A stretch of DNA of 10,251 nt. Origin: Chitinophagaceae bacterium. Lineage in GTDB: Bacteria > Bacteroidota > Bacteroidia > Chitinophagales > Chitinophagaceae. Every line of letters starts with the position of its first letter. The stretch's first letter is position 1. Position numbers and translations under genes: made by a program. Below the pieces are notes generated by a model that made no database searches, had not been told where the DNA came from, and saw only the letters and a program-made list of their open reading frames with translations. This document shows positions 1 to 7,435 of this stretch, piece by piece. Location: positions 1-10,251 of the forward strand of contig JAIEQT010000109.1 in assembly GCA_019747455.1 (NCBI GenBank), in the 5' to 3' direction.

Positions 1-156
1 TGCTTCTTCAATATTTGCCCCAATTGAGGTACCTGCTTTTAACAATTGAATACTCAATGGGTAAATACTTTTCGAGCTTGCAGATAATTGAACATGCAGC
101 TTTATTATTTTCAAAGAAAATGCATAGGACTTATCCAGTAAAATATTGTTAATCAT
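1..156 (-). CDS. Four-helix-bundle protein (23S rRNA IVS / Avd-like family), partial
   Basis: Partial gene entering from the left edge; translating the minus strand from the ATG at 156 gives 52 open codons up to position 1. The protein begins MINNILLDKSYAFSLKIIKL and contains LLKAGTSIGANIEEA at about residues 38-52. The pattern (L)(L)xxGTSIGANIxEA is the hallmark of the four-helix-bundle family first described from intervening sequences of 23S rRNA, which also includes the Avd accessory protein of diversity-generating retroelements. Full members are about 115-130 aa, so more than half lies outside the window. An in-frame TGA eight codons... close upstream on the minus strand supports this start; no Shine-Dalgarno sequence is visible. 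Family function is largely unknown; stand-alone copies are very common in Bacteroidota. No reverse transcriptase, variable repeat or rRNA is seen here, so a retroelement or rRNA role is not supported. The family call is confident, the role is not. Confidence 0.85.
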   Translation of the reverse strand, partial: MINNILLDKSYAFSLKIIKLHVQLSASSKSIYPLSIQLLKAGTSIGANIEEA

Positions 157-160
157 ACAC

Positions 161-208
161 AAGTATAAGTAACATCATTAGCCGTCGCTAAGTATAACTA
201 CTTTATAC
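161..208. repeat. AT-rich direct and inverted repeat upstream of the four-helix-bundle gene
   Basis: AAGTATAA occurs at 161-168 and again at 190-197. The second copy is also the left half of an inverted repeat, GTATAA (192-197), 5-base gap, TTATAC (203-208). The pair lies just upstream of the minus-strand start codon at 156, where a promoter or operator would be expected. The words are short and AT-rich, so chance is possible. Confidence 0.3.
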
Positions 209-210
209 CT

Positions 211-230
211 ACCGTTTTTTCACGGTTTTT
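211..230 (+). terminator. Weak terminator-like hairpin, plus-strand orientation
   Basis: ACCGT (211-215) and ACGGT (222-226) can form a five-pair stem with a six-base loop, followed by T residues through 230. The T-tract lies on the plus strand, which does not fit the secA transcript that arrives from the other side; on the minus strand the stem is preceded by A residues and has no U-tract after it. No plus-strand gene upstream needs a terminator. Weak stem; may be chance or a remnant. Confidence 0.22.
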
Positions 231-245
231 GTTAAAAATTAAAAT

Positions 246-273
246 TCAAGATTGTAGATTCCAGACTGGAGAT
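246..273. repeat. Heptamer array, four TNNAGAT units, after secA
   Basis: Four units of exactly 7 bp follow one another on the plus strand: TCAAGAT (246-252), TGTAGAT (253-259), TCCAGAC (260-266), TGGAGAT (267-273). The consensus is TNNAGAT, equal to ATCTNNA on the other strand; a fifth degenerate unit reaches the secA stop codon. Units 3 and 4 also form the palindrome TCCAG-A-CTGGA (260-270). The same word family recurs between atpG and scpB. The array fills the start of the secA 3' untranslated region. Confidence 0.6.
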
Positions 274-279
274 TGAAAA

Positions 280-3200
280 CTAGCTTTCCCTTCCATGACA
301 AGCCTTAAACTTCTTACCACTTCCGCAAGGACAAGGATCATTACGACCGATTTTAGGTGCTACTGTTACAGGCTGTTGCTTTGCCGGTGTTGGATCGTAA
401 TAATCATTTTCGGAAGGCGGGGCATCTACATCATGCTTACTCATATTCATTTTACTCATATCTGTTTTTTCCTGACGGCCCTCCTGCAATTCATCACCTT
501 CTTGTAAAGGAATATTCGCATGACATAAGAACTGAACGATGTCTTTATTTACTTCGGCATCCATTTTTTTGAACAGATCAAAAGCCTCTACTTTATAAAT
601 TACTAATGGATCTTTTTGTTCATACGTAGCTGTTTGCACGCTTTGCTTCAAATCGTCCATCGCACGTAAATGTTCTTTCCAAGCGTCATCAATGAAACCT
701 AATGTAATAGAGCGTTCCAAGGCATTCACTAATTCGGCACCATTCGACTTCAATGTTTTTTCCATGTTAGCTAGTACCTGCATTTGCCTACGACCATCTG
801 TAAAGGGCACAATCACGTTATCAATATGATTTCCTTGTTGCAAGCGTATATTTTTAAATACCGGTAAAGCCTGCTTCATCAACTCCTGCTTCTTACGTTC
901 GTAATTCGCAATAGCTTCACTGTATAATTTCTCTGCTAATTGTTGTTCTGTTGTTTTAGCTAATTCATCTGCAGTTATGGAGGAATCAATACCAAAATTT
1001 ACAATAACGGCTAAGCGAAATCCTTCGTAATCGTTTTGTTCTTTAAAAGAACTTACCAATCCTTCTGCAACGCCGTACATGGCATTATCCAGATCGAGTG
1101 CTAATCTTTCCCCAAATAAAGCGTGATTACGTTTTGTATAAATAACGGTACGTTGCTTGTTCATTACATCATCATATTCCAACAAACGCTTCCGGATACC
1201 AAAATTATTTTCTTCTACTTTGCGCTGGGCACGCTCAATAGATTTAGTAATCATACTGTGTTGAATTACTTCACCTTCCTTATAGCCGGCAAAGTCCATC
1301 ACTTTCGCAATACGTTCACTACCAAACATACGCATCAAGTCGTCTTCTAAGGAAACGAAGAATAACGAAGAACCCGGATCACCTTGTCTACCAGCTCTAC
1401 CACGTAACTGCCTGTCTACTCTTCGCGATTCATGACGTTCTGTTCCCAATATGGCCAAGCCACCGGCCTCTTTTACATTAGGGCCTAGTTTAATATCCGT
1501 ACCCCTACCCGCCATATTCGTAGCAATAGTTACAGCACCAGCCAAGCCGGCTTCGGCAACAATTTGCGCCTCGCGGGCATGTTGTTTCGCATTCAATACA
1601 TTATGCGGAATTTGCTTTTGTCGAAGCATACGGCTTAACAACTCACTCACTTCAACCGATGTAGTACCTACCAGTACTGGTCTTCCGGCTTCCCGCATTT
1701 TTATGATCTCATCTATAACGGCACCAAATTTTTCGCGTTTTGTTTTGAAGATCAAATCCTGATCATCTTTTCTGATTGCCGGCACATTCGTTGGAATACT
1801 TACCACATCCAATTTGTAGATATCCCATAACTCTGCTGCTTCTGTTTCTGCAGTACCGGTCATACCGGCCAACTTATGGTACATTCTAAAATAGTTCTGC
1901 AAGGTAACGGTAGCATAGGTTTGGGTAGCTGCTTCAATTTTTACATTTTCTTTCGCTTCAATTGCTTGGTGCAAACCATCAGAATATCTTCTGCCATCAA
2001 GAATACGACCTGTTTGTTCATCTACAATTTTAACCGCACCATCTAATACTACATATTCTACATCTTTATCGAAAAGCGTATAGGCTTTCAATAATTGCTG
2101 AACGGTATGAATACGATCGGCTTTTACCGAGTACTCATTTATAATAGATTCTTTCTTATGCAATTTTTGATCTGCAGCTAAAGAGGCATCTTGATCTACC
2201 GCTGCTAATGAAACAGAAATATCGGGTAGAATGAAGAAATTAGGATCTTCTCCCGAGCGCGTTATCAATTGAATACCTTTATCCGTTAATTCAACTGAAT
2301 TATTTTTTTCATCAATATAAAAATATAGTTCCTCATCTGCTTTCGGCATTTCACGCTGCTGATCGGCCAGATAATAGTTTTCTGCTTTTTGTAATTTCAC
2401 CCGCATACCAGGCTCACTCAGATATTTAATCAAAGCACTATTCTTGGGTAAGCCTCTGTGTGCACGAAACAATGCTAAACCGCCATCTTTAGGATCATCA
2501 TTTCCTTCTGCAATTTTTTTCTTGGCCTCAGTAAGAAATTGTTGCGTAGCTCTTTTTTGTGCATCCACTAGTTTCTCTATACGTGGTTTTAACTCAAAAA
2601 ATTGTTGCTCACCCGTTTGATAACCAATAGGACCTGAAATAATCAATGGTGTACGAGCATCATCAATCAACACAGAATCTACTTCATCCACCATGGCAAA
2701 ATGATGTTTACGTTGCACCATTTCTTCGGGGTTATGTACCATGTTATCGCGTAGATAATCAAAACCAAACTCATTATTCGTACCATAGGTAATATCCGCT
2801 AAATAAGCCTTTCTACGCGCTTCGCTATTAGGTTCATGTTTATCAATACAATCTACCGTTAGCCCCAACCATTCGAAAAGCGTACCATTCCACTCACTAT
2901 CTCTTCTCGCTAAATAATCATTCACCGTAACAATATGAACACCCTCGCCTGCCAAGGCATTTAAGTAGGCAGGTAAAGTAGATACCAAGGTTTTACCCTC
3001 ACCGGTTGCCATTTCTGCTATCTTACCCTGGTGCAAAACGCTACCGCCAATCAACTGCACATCATAATGCACCATATTCCAGGTAACAGTTCCTCCCGCA
3101 GCAGTCCAACTGTTTTTAAACTGCACCTGATCACCTACAATCGTGATATAATCTTTTTTAACACTTAACTCCCTATCCAACGGTGTGGCCGTGGCGGTAA

Positions 3201-3585
3201 CCACCGCATTCTCTTTGAACCTACGGGCAGCTTCTTTTATTACCGCAAAAGCCTCCGGCTGAATAGCCGCCAGCGCTTCTTCAATTTTTTTATCCCTGTC
3301 TTTCTTTAATTTATCTACCTCTTGATAGATAGCGTCCTTGGCATGGATATCATTTTCCGGTAAGGCATCCGCATCCGCTTTTTTTGCGGCAATAGCTTCA
3401 TCGATAGCTGTTACATGGTCTTTGATACGGGCCTTGAACTCGGCCGTTTTTGCTCTTAACGCATCATTGGATAACGACTGATATTGCTCAAAGAATTGAT
3501 TTGTTTTCTGGATGATGGGCATTAACTGCTGCACATCTTTTTCACTTTTACTACCCCCGAATAACTTAGAAATAAACTTCAACAT
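280..3585 (-). CDS. secA: Preprotein translocase ATPase SecA
   Basis: Motor ATPase that pushes unfolded preproteins through the SecYEG channel at the inner membrane. At 1101 aa it is about 200 longer than E. coli SecA, as usual in Bacteroidota. Visible landmarks: N-terminal [17 protein letters not shown] (about 38-54); a charged, probably coiled-coil insert (about 56-108); [13 protein letters not shown] (about 110-122); a second insert (about 125-170); Walker A MATGEGKT (192-199); Walker B/DEVD box [16 protein letters not shown] (298-313); helicase motifs [13 protein letters not shown] (689-701) and [15 protein letters not shown] (726-740); helical scaffold and wing domain ending near 1025; an acidic linker; and a C-terminal zinc-binding SEC-C motif with C1085, C1087, C1096 and H1097, which in other SecAs contacts SecB and ribosomes. 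Complete, with no missing key residue. Transcribed divergently from the 3707 gene, with a TAACTTTG box about 90 bp upstream. No Shine-Dalgarno sequence. Confidence 0.98.
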   Translation of the reverse strand: MLKFISKLFGGSKSEKDVQQLMPIIQKTNQFFEQYQSLSNDALRAKTAEFKARIKDHVTAIDEAIAAKKADADALPENDIHAKDAIYQEVDKLKKDRDKKIEEALAAIQPEAFAVIKEAARRFKENAVVTATATPLDRELSVKKDYITIVGDQVQFKNSWTAAGGTVTWNMVHYDVQLIGGSVLHQGKIAEMATGEGKTLVSTLPAYLNALAGEGVHIVTVNDYLARRDSEWNGTLFEWLGLTVDCIDKHEPNSEARRKAYLADITYGTNNEFGFDYLRDNMVHNPEEMVQRKHHFAMVDEVDSVLIDDARTPLIISGPIGYQTGEQQFFELKPRIEKLVDAQKRATQQFLTEAKKKIAEGNDDPKDGGLALFRAHRGLPKNSALIKYLSEPGMRVKLQKAENYYLADQQREMPKADEELYFYIDEKNNSVELTDKGIQLITRSGEDPNFFILPDISVSLAAVDQDASLAADQKLHKKESIINEYSVKADRIHTVQQLLKAYTLFDKDVEYVVLDGAVKIVDEQTGRILDGRRYSDGLHQAIEAKENVKIEAATQTYATVTLQNYFRMYHKLAGMTGTAETEAAELWDIYKLDVVSIPTNVPAIRKDDQDLIFKTKREKFGAVIDEIIKMREAGRPVLVGTTSVEVSELLSRMLRQKQIPHNVLNAKQHAREAQIVAEAGLAGAVTIATNMAGRGTDIKLGPNVKEAGGLAILGTERHESRRVDRQLRGRAGRQGDPGSSLFFVSLEDDLMRMFGSERIAKVMDFAGYKEGEVIQHSMITKSIERAQRKVEENNFGIRKRLLEYDDVMNKQRTVIYTKRNHALFGERLALDLDNAMYGVAEGLVSSFKEQNDYEGFRLAVIVNFGIDSSITADELAKTTEQQLAEKLYSEAIANYERKKQELMKQALPVFKNIRLQQGNHIDNVIVPFTDGRRQMQVLANMEKTLKSNGAELVNALERSITLGFIDDAWKEHLRAMDDLKQSVQTATYEQKDPLVIYKVEAFDLFKKMDAEVNKDIVQFLCHANIPLQEGDELQEGRQEKTDMSKMNMSKHDVDAPPSENDYYDPTPAKQQPVTVAPKIGRNDPCPCGSGKKFKACHGRES

Positions 3586-3676
3586 ATAATTTTACTACTG
3601 ATATTGAAAAAATTTATAGTCAAACAACGTGCAAATTCTTTTTTTTAGTCAATTTGGCACGCTGTAAGAAAGGCTG

Positions 3677-3684
3677 CAAAGTTA
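3677..3684 (-). promoter_or_regulatory. Candidate secA promoter -7 box (TAACTTTG)
   Basis: The minus strand reads TAACTTTG here, a full match to the Bacteroidota -7 consensus TAnnTTTG. Transcription would start near 3670-3673 and give secA a leader of roughly 85-90 nt. I see no clear TTG/TTTG -33 box at the usual spacing, so the call rests on the -7 match and its place in a divergent intergenic region. Confidence 0.45.
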
Positions 3685-3706
3685 AGCTTTTGAAAGGGAA
3701 CCTGTT

Positions 3707-4309
3707 ATGAAGAAAAAAACTATACGCATATTATTATACTGCATCTTACCGATAGCCTCTCAGTTACATGCTCAACAAAGCCTGAGCGATTCCATTGCCC
3801 TTGATCGGTATATAAAAAACAAAACCAATCTTACCATACTTGCCTCCTGGGCCGGAGTAAATATGGTACAAGGAATGGTATCAGCCACCAATGCCAAAGG
3901 GGCTGATAAGTATTTTTTTGAGGGAAATGCCTATTGGAACCTTATCAATGCAGGCGTTGCCACGTATGGATTGGTTCAATTGAGGAAAGAAGTAGGTAAA
4001 AAATATACACTTGCTGAAAATCTAATATCCCAGCATAAACTGGAAAAACTGCTTTTACTTAATACCGGCTTGGATCTTGCTTATATTACCACGGGATTAT
4101 ACCTCCGCGAAAGAGGTGACAGGCTTACTAACGATAAAACCAATGGCTATGGCGGTACCCTTATTTTACAAGGTGCTTTTCTATTGGTATTTGATATCGT
4201 TCAATACGGAAATCACCGCCGAAATGGCAAAATATTGGAGAAAGAGGCCAATCAACTGCAAATTATGCCCACTTCTACAGGTGTTGGACTTGTATACCGC
4301 TTTAAATAA
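3707..4309 (+). CDS. DUF6992-like exported or membrane protein
   Basis: A 200-aa protein of unknown function. It begins with a signal peptide or anchor (MKKKTIRILLYCILPIASQL, likely cleaved after HA at about residue 22, AHAQ-type site). Four hydrophobic stretches follow, at about 41-58, 76-91, 113-132 and 148-166, and it ends VGLVYRF-K, an aromatic end like that of outer-membrane-targeted proteins. The pattern TNLTILASWAGVNM, then YFFEGNAYWNLINAG, then QHKLEKLLLLNTGLDLAY, GLYLRERG and LILQGAFLLVFDIVQY matches what I recall of the Bacteroidota family DUF6992; the name comes from memory and was not searched. AAAGGG about 10 nt upstream of the ATG could serve as a ribosome binding site, unusual for this window. 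Divergent from secA; 141 bp before atpG with that gene's own promoter between, so the two are probably separate transcripts. No function is proposed. Confidence 0.8.
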   Translation: MKKKTIRILLYCILPIASQLHAQQSLSDSIALDRYIKNKTNLTILASWAGVNMVQGMVSATNAKGADKYFFEGNAYWNLINAGVATYGLVQLRKEVGKKYTLAENLISQHKLEKLLLLNTGLDLAYITTGLYLRERGDRLTNDKTNGYGGTLILQGAFLLVFDIVQYGNHRRNGKILEKEANQLQIMPTSTGVGLVYRFK

Positions 4310-4319
4310 GGGCTTTTAG

Positions 4320-4350
4320 TTGGAAATTTTAGCCCGAAAAGCTACTTTTG
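4320..4350 (+). promoter_or_regulatory. Candidate atpG promoter (TTG -33, TACTTTTG -7)
   Basis: TACTTTTG at 4343-4350 matches the Bacteroidota -7 box TAnnTTTG, and TTG at 4320-4322 lies 20 bp upstream, within the known 17-23 bp spacing. Transcription would start near 4355 and leave a leader of about 95 nt before the atpG start codon, wholly occupied by the inverted heptamer array. This is the best two-part promoter in the window. Confidence 0.55.
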
Positions 4351-4365
4351 CACCCGCTAAGAGGA

Positions 4366-4445
4366 AAGGTGTATGGAAAAGGTATAAGGTAATGCCTTTA
4401 CCCACATTCAAATACTTATTCCTTATACCTTAAATGATATACCTT
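4366..4445. repeat. Head-to-head heptamer arrays in the atpG leader
   Basis: Left arm: AAGGTGT (4366-4372), a shorter degenerate unit, AAGGTAT (4379-4385), AAGGTAA (4386-4392). Right arm, in strict 7-bp register: AATACTT (4411-4417), ATTCCTT (4418-4424), ATACCTT (4425-4431), AAATGAT (4432-4438), ATACCTT (4439-4445). The arms are inverted relative to each other: AAGGTATAAGG (4379-4389) is an exact 11-base complement of CCTTATACCTT (4421-4431), and AAGGTATA (4379-4386) could instead pair with TATACCTT (4438-4445), only five bases before the ATG. This permits two competing RNA stems in the leader. That they regulate atpG is inference. Confidence 0.65.
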
Positions 4446-4450
4446 ACAAT

Positions 4451-5332
4451 ATGGCCGGACAGTTAAAAGAGGTTAGAAACCGAATTAAAAGCGTACAGAG
4501 TACCCAACAGATCACTAAAGCAATGAAAATGGTTAGTGCCGCCAAATTGCGTAGGGCACAGGACGCTATTACGCAAATGCGCCCTTATGCTAAAAAATTG
4601 CAAGAAATGTTAAGTAACATTGTAAGCAGTATTGAAGGTGGTATGACGCTAGCTTTAGCGGAAACTCGTGCTGTAGAAAAAGTACTTTTGATAGTGATCA
4701 CCAGCGATAGAGGACTATGCGGTGGCTATAATGCCAACCTGATCAAATTGGCCAAAAGCACTGTTGCTGCTAAATATGAAGCGCAGTTTAAAAAAGGAAA
4801 TGTAGCTATATGGAATATCGGTAAAAAAGGCTGGGAAGGATTAACAAGAGCTGGTTTCAACACAGATGCCACTTACAAAGATCTATATTTAAACCTCAAC
4901 TTCGAATCGGTACAGGCAGCTGCCCAAGCAGCGATGAAAGCTTTTGAGCATAAAGAGTTTGATGCGGTTGAGATTATTTACAGCGAATTTAAAAATGCTG
5001 CTACACAAGTATTTGTAGCTGAACCATTTTTGCCTATTCCTAAAGTGGCCAATACCACCAATAAGAAAAAGTCTGACTTTATTTTTGAGCCTGCTAAAGA
5101 AGCGTTGATCGCCGAATTGATGCCTAAAATTTTAAATACACAATTATATAAGGCAGTATTAGACGGCAATGCCAGTGAACACGGTGCTCGGATGACAGCC
5201 ATGGATAAGGCCAGTGATAATGCAAATGAATTGTTGAAGTCGCTCAAGATCAGCTATAACAGAGCCCGCCAGGCAGCCATTACTACAGAACTTACCGAGA
5301 TCGTAAGTGGTGCGGCTGCGTTGCAGGGATAA
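4451..5332 (+). CDS. atpG: F1F0 ATP synthase gamma subunit
   Basis: Central rotor shaft of the F1 sector, coupling rotation of the membrane c-ring to ATP synthesis in the alpha/beta hexamer on the cytoplasmic face. The 293-aa length is normal. The N-terminal helix (KEVRNRIKSVQSTQQITKAM, about 6-25, then KMVSAAKLRRAQ) and the C-terminal helix (SEHGARMTAMDKASDNA at 242-258, ending in the conserved arginine-rich RARQAAITTELTEIVSGAAAL) form the coiled-coil shaft; SDRGLCGGYN (85-94) is the conserved start of the Rossmann-like middle domain. ATG at 4451 gives the typical MAGQLKEVRNRI start. No Shine-Dalgarno sequence. Notably no other ATP synthase gene is adjacent: upstream is the DUF6992-like gene and downstream scpB, whereas atpG usually follows atpA. 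It has its own candidate promoter and a structured leader, so it may be expressed separately from the rest of the complex. Confidence 0.97.
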   Translation: MAGQLKEVRNRIKSVQSTQQITKAMKMVSAAKLRRAQDAITQMRPYAKKLQEMLSNIVSSIEGGMTLALAETRAVEKVLLIVITSDRGLCGGYNANLIKLAKSTVAAKYEAQFKKGNVAIWNIGKKGWEGLTRAGFNTDATYKDLYLNLNFESVQAAAQAAMKAFEHKEFDAVEIIYSEFKNAATQVFVAEPFLPIPKVANTTNKKKSDFIFEPAKEALIAELMPKILNTQLYKAVLDGNASEHGARMTAMDKASDNANELLKSLKISYNRARQAAITTELTEIVSGAAALQG

Positions 5333-5336
5333 AATA

Positions 5337-5413
5337 ATCTTCAATCTGGAATCTGAAAATCTTTAATCTGGATTAACTATAGTTGCTCAGATTGAGGATT
5401 GATAATTGAAGAT
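5337..5413. repeat. Head-to-head heptamer arrays between atpG and scpB
   Basis: Left arm: ATCTTCA (5337-5343), ATCTGGA (5344-5350), ATCTGAA (5351-5357), one extra A, ATCTTTA (5359-5365), ATCTGGA (5366-5372). Centre: the perfect palindrome AACTATAGTT (5375-5384). Right arm, inverted: CTCAGAT (5386-5392), TGAGGAT (5393-5399), TGATAAT (5400-5406), TGAAGAT (5407-5413). The outer ends AATCTTCAAT (5336-5345) and ATTGAAGATT (5405-5414) are exact 10-base complements, and AATCTG (5365-5370) pairs with CAGATT (5388-5393) around the central palindrome. The array starts four bases after the atpG stop codon. It lacks the T-tract of an intrinsic terminator. Confidence 0.7.
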
Positions 5414-5447
5414 TTCTATTATCTTCATCCAAAAAGTCTCAACCAAC

Positions 5448-6182
5448 ATGGAACTAAGCGAAATCATTCCTCATATAGAAGTACTTATTTTTGCCAGTGA
5501 AAAACCATTGACTTCATTAGATATTGTTGAACTAATTAATAACAGCTTTGGGTTTTTAGAAGAGCGCATTTCTTTAGATCAGGTTGAATCCGCCGTGGAA
5601 GGTATCCGGGAGAAATATAATGCTGAATTTTATCCTTTTGAAGTACGAGAAAGCGGAGGCGGCTGGCAATTCCTTACAAAAAAAGAGTTTCATAAAACCA
5701 TCGCTCAATTAAATGGCGATAAATTTTTAAAGCGATTATCTGCAGCAGCTTTGGAAACATTGGCTATCATCGCTTACAAGCAACCAATAACGAAAGGAGA
5801 AATAGAAGCGATAAGAGGTGTTAACAGCGACTATAGTATCCAAAAATTATTAGAGAAGGAATTAATCCTGATCTCAGGAAGAAATGAGCAGATGCCCGGT
5901 AAACCACTGGTATATGCTACTTCTAAAACATTTATGGATTATTTTGGTATAAACACGGCCGCTGATTTGCCAAAAATTAAAGAGGTATTAGCCGAACAAA
6001 TTGTAGAAGGTACTATCATTAAACCAGAGGACTTCACAGATCAACCCGTTGCCGATTCACTAGCAGAAGTTGATGCCATAGAAGGAGATGTATCCGATAT
6101 TACAGTAAATGAAGAGGGCGAATTAATCGTTAAAAAAGACGATGAAGAAAATGCCAACGAAACAGATGCCCCACAAGATTAA
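5448..6182 (+). CDS. scpB: Segregation and condensation protein ScpB
   Basis: Winged-helix (kite) subunit that, with the kleisin ScpA, completes the SMC condensin complex that compacts and segregates the chromosome. I place the start at the ATG at 5448 (MELSEIIPHIEVLIFASEKP), giving 244 aa. An in-frame TTG at 5406 would add 14 residues, but these are encoded by the heptamer repeat and the spacer and are not family-like. Residues 1-90 form the first winged helix; residues 97-165 hold the conserved second one, with LSAAALETLAIIAYKQPIT, then IEAIRGVNSDYSIQKLLEK, and GRNEQMPGKPLVYATSKTF. After about residue 195 comes a long acidic tail rich in Asp and Glu, probably disordered. ScpA is not in the window. 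The gene ends 15 bp before lysA and may be co-transcribed with it. Confidence 0.95.
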   Translation: MELSEIIPHIEVLIFASEKPLTSLDIVELINNSFGFLEERISLDQVESAVEGIREKYNAEFYPFEVRESGGGWQFLTKKEFHKTIAQLNGDKFLKRLSAAALETLAIIAYKQPITKGEIEAIRGVNSDYSIQKLLEKELILISGRNEQMPGKPLVYATSKTFMDYFGINTAADLPKIKEVLAEQIVEGTIIKPEDFTDQPVADSLAEVDAIEGDVSDITVNEEGELIVKKDDEENANETDAPQD

Positions 6183-6184
6183 TG

Positions 6185-6192
6185 TATCTTTG
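6185..6192 (+). promoter_or_regulatory. Candidate lysA promoter -7 box (TATCTTTG)
   Basis: TATCTTTG fits TAnnTTTG exactly and lies between the scpB stop codon and the lysA ATG, which begins five bases after it. A transcript from it would start at or within a base or two of the ATG, so it would be leaderless. No clear -33 box at the usual spacing. May be chance. Confidence 0.33.
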
Positions 6193-6197
6193 GCATT

Positions 6198-7412
6198 ATG
6201 GCATTATCGATTTCACCCATACAAATTCAGGCTCTCGCTGCTACTTACGGAACCCCGTTATATATTTACGATGTTGATACAATTACAAAACAGTATCAAA
6301 CCTTAACACATGCATTTGCCGATACGAATGCAACATTTTTCTATGCCTGTAAGGCAAATACGAATATCAATATTCTAAAACATATTCTCAGTATCGGTGC
6401 GAATATCGATTGTAGCTCCATTAATGAAGCCAAATTGGCATTAAAAGCAGGTTTTAAAGGATCTCAAATTCTATACACCAGTAATGGTATTCACTTTAGC
6501 GAAATAGAAGAAGCTGTTTCAATGGGTGTACATATTAATATCGACAGTCTTTCTAATCTCGAGAAATTCGGCGAAAAATATGGCCACAGTTACCCGGTTG
6601 GACTAAGATTACGACCGAATATTATGGCAGGCGGTAACCTAAAAATTTCTACTGGCCATACTAAAAGTAAATTTGGTATCCCCATTGAGCAAATAGATGA
6701 GATTATACGCTTGAAAAACACATACCATATCCATATTCAAGGACTTCATATTCATACAGGTAGTGAAATTAAAGATGTAGATGTTTTTATCAAGGGAAGT
6801 AGTGTTTTGTTTGATCTCGCTAATCGCTTCGATGAATTGATATACCTCGATTTAGGAGGCGGTTTTAAAGTTCCTTATAAGGAAGGAGAAGAAGGAACTG
6901 ATATGATAAAACTCGGAAAAGAAGTAACCGCTGCTTTTAACAATTTCCATCAATCATATCCAAAAAAATTACAGGTTTGGTTTGAACCGGGTAAATTTTT
7001 AGTAAGCGCTTCAGGATATTTTGTAACAACCGTAAATGTGCTAAAACAAAATGGGGAAACCCTAATTGCGGGTGTTAATAGTGGTTTCAATCATTTAATA
7101 CGCCCCATGTTTTACGATGCCTATCATCAAATAACAAATATCTCTAACCCCCAAGGCGCACCAAAAAACTATATGGTTACAGGTAATATTTGTGAAACAG
7201 ATACATTCGCCACAGACAGACTATTGTCTGAAGTGCGGGAAGGCGATTTATTGGTTTTCAGTAATGCCGGGGCCTATGGCTTTGAAATGGGCAGTAATTA
7301 TAACGCCCGATTATTACCCGCACAAGTAATGATTAAATCCGGGATGGCACATTTAATCCGTAAAAGAGATGTTTTTGAAGATTTATTAAGAAATCAAATT
7401 GAGCTCGATTAA
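6198..7412 (+). CDS. lysA: Diaminopimelate decarboxylase
   Basis: PLP-dependent enzyme of the cytoplasm that decarboxylates meso-2,6-diaminopimelate to L-lysine, the last step of lysine synthesis. Length (404 aa) and fold type III layout are standard. Seen: the PLP lysine K52 in FFYACKANTN; HIHTGSE (184-190) and the phosphate-binding LDLGGGF (217-223) of the barrel; EPGK (263-266), where EPGR is more usual; the catalytic cysteine C332 in GNICETD (329-335), where CESxD is the common form; and Y360 in SNAGAYGFEMGSNYN. The PLP-binding barrel spans about 25-270, the beta domain the rest. The lysine in EPGK and threonine in CET are conservative and do not suggest loss of activity. ATG at 6198 gives the usual short N-terminus before YGTPLYIYD. 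Lies 15 bp after scpB and 23 bp before the ABC ATPase gene. Related carboxynorspermidine decarboxylases share the fold but are less similar. Confidence 0.95.
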   Translation: MALSISPIQIQALAATYGTPLYIYDVDTITKQYQTLTHAFADTNATFFYACKANTNINILKHILSIGANIDCSSINEAKLALKAGFKGSQILYTSNGIHFSEIEEAVSMGVHINIDSLSNLEKFGEKYGHSYPVGLRLRPNIMAGGNLKISTGHTKSKFGIPIEQIDEIIRLKNTYHIHIQGLHIHTGSEIKDVDVFIKGSSVLFDLANRFDELIYLDLGGGFKVPYKEGEEGTDMIKLGKEVTAAFNNFHQSYPKKLQVWFEPGKFLVSASGYFVTTVNVLKQNGETLIAGVNSGFNHLIRPMFYDAYHQITNISNPQGAPKNYMVTGNICETDTFATDRLLSEVREGDLLVFSNAGAYGFEMGSNYNARLLPAQVMIKSGMAHLIRKRDVFEDLLRNQIELD

Positions 7413-7435
7413 AACAAATTTGTAGTTTGCAGTAG

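Noticed and set aside
1..156. Diversity-generating retroelement, suggested by the Avd-like family
   Set aside because: No reverse transcriptase, template repeat or variable repeat is visible, and most family members are stand-alone.
435..1762. Plus-strand open frames opposite secA
   Set aside because: They are antisense shadows of an intact, conserved gene, with no recognisable protein motifs.
280..3585. SecA N-terminal inserts as a novel fusion
   Set aside because: Long inserts at these places and a total near 1100 aa are usual for Bacteroidota SecA.
4310..4342. Possible terminator after the 3707-4309 gene (GGGCT 4310-4314 with AGCCC 4331-4335, or GCTTTT 4312-4317 with AAAAGC 4337-4342)
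   Set aside because: Stems are short, the first has a long loop, and no T-tract follows; the region also overlaps the atpG promoter candidate.
5337..5413. CRISPR array
   Set aside because: Units are 7 bp and contiguous with no spacers of 30 bp or so, and no cas genes are present.
5406..5447. Upstream in-frame TTG start for scpB, adding 14 residues
   Set aside because: The extension is encoded by the heptamer array and spacer, is not family-like, and the ATG at 5448 gives the standard ScpB N-terminus.
6198..7412. Inactive LysA because of EPGK and CET instead of EPGR and CES
   Set aside because: Both changes are conservative and all catalytic and PLP-binding residues (K52, C332, Y360, glycine loop) are present.
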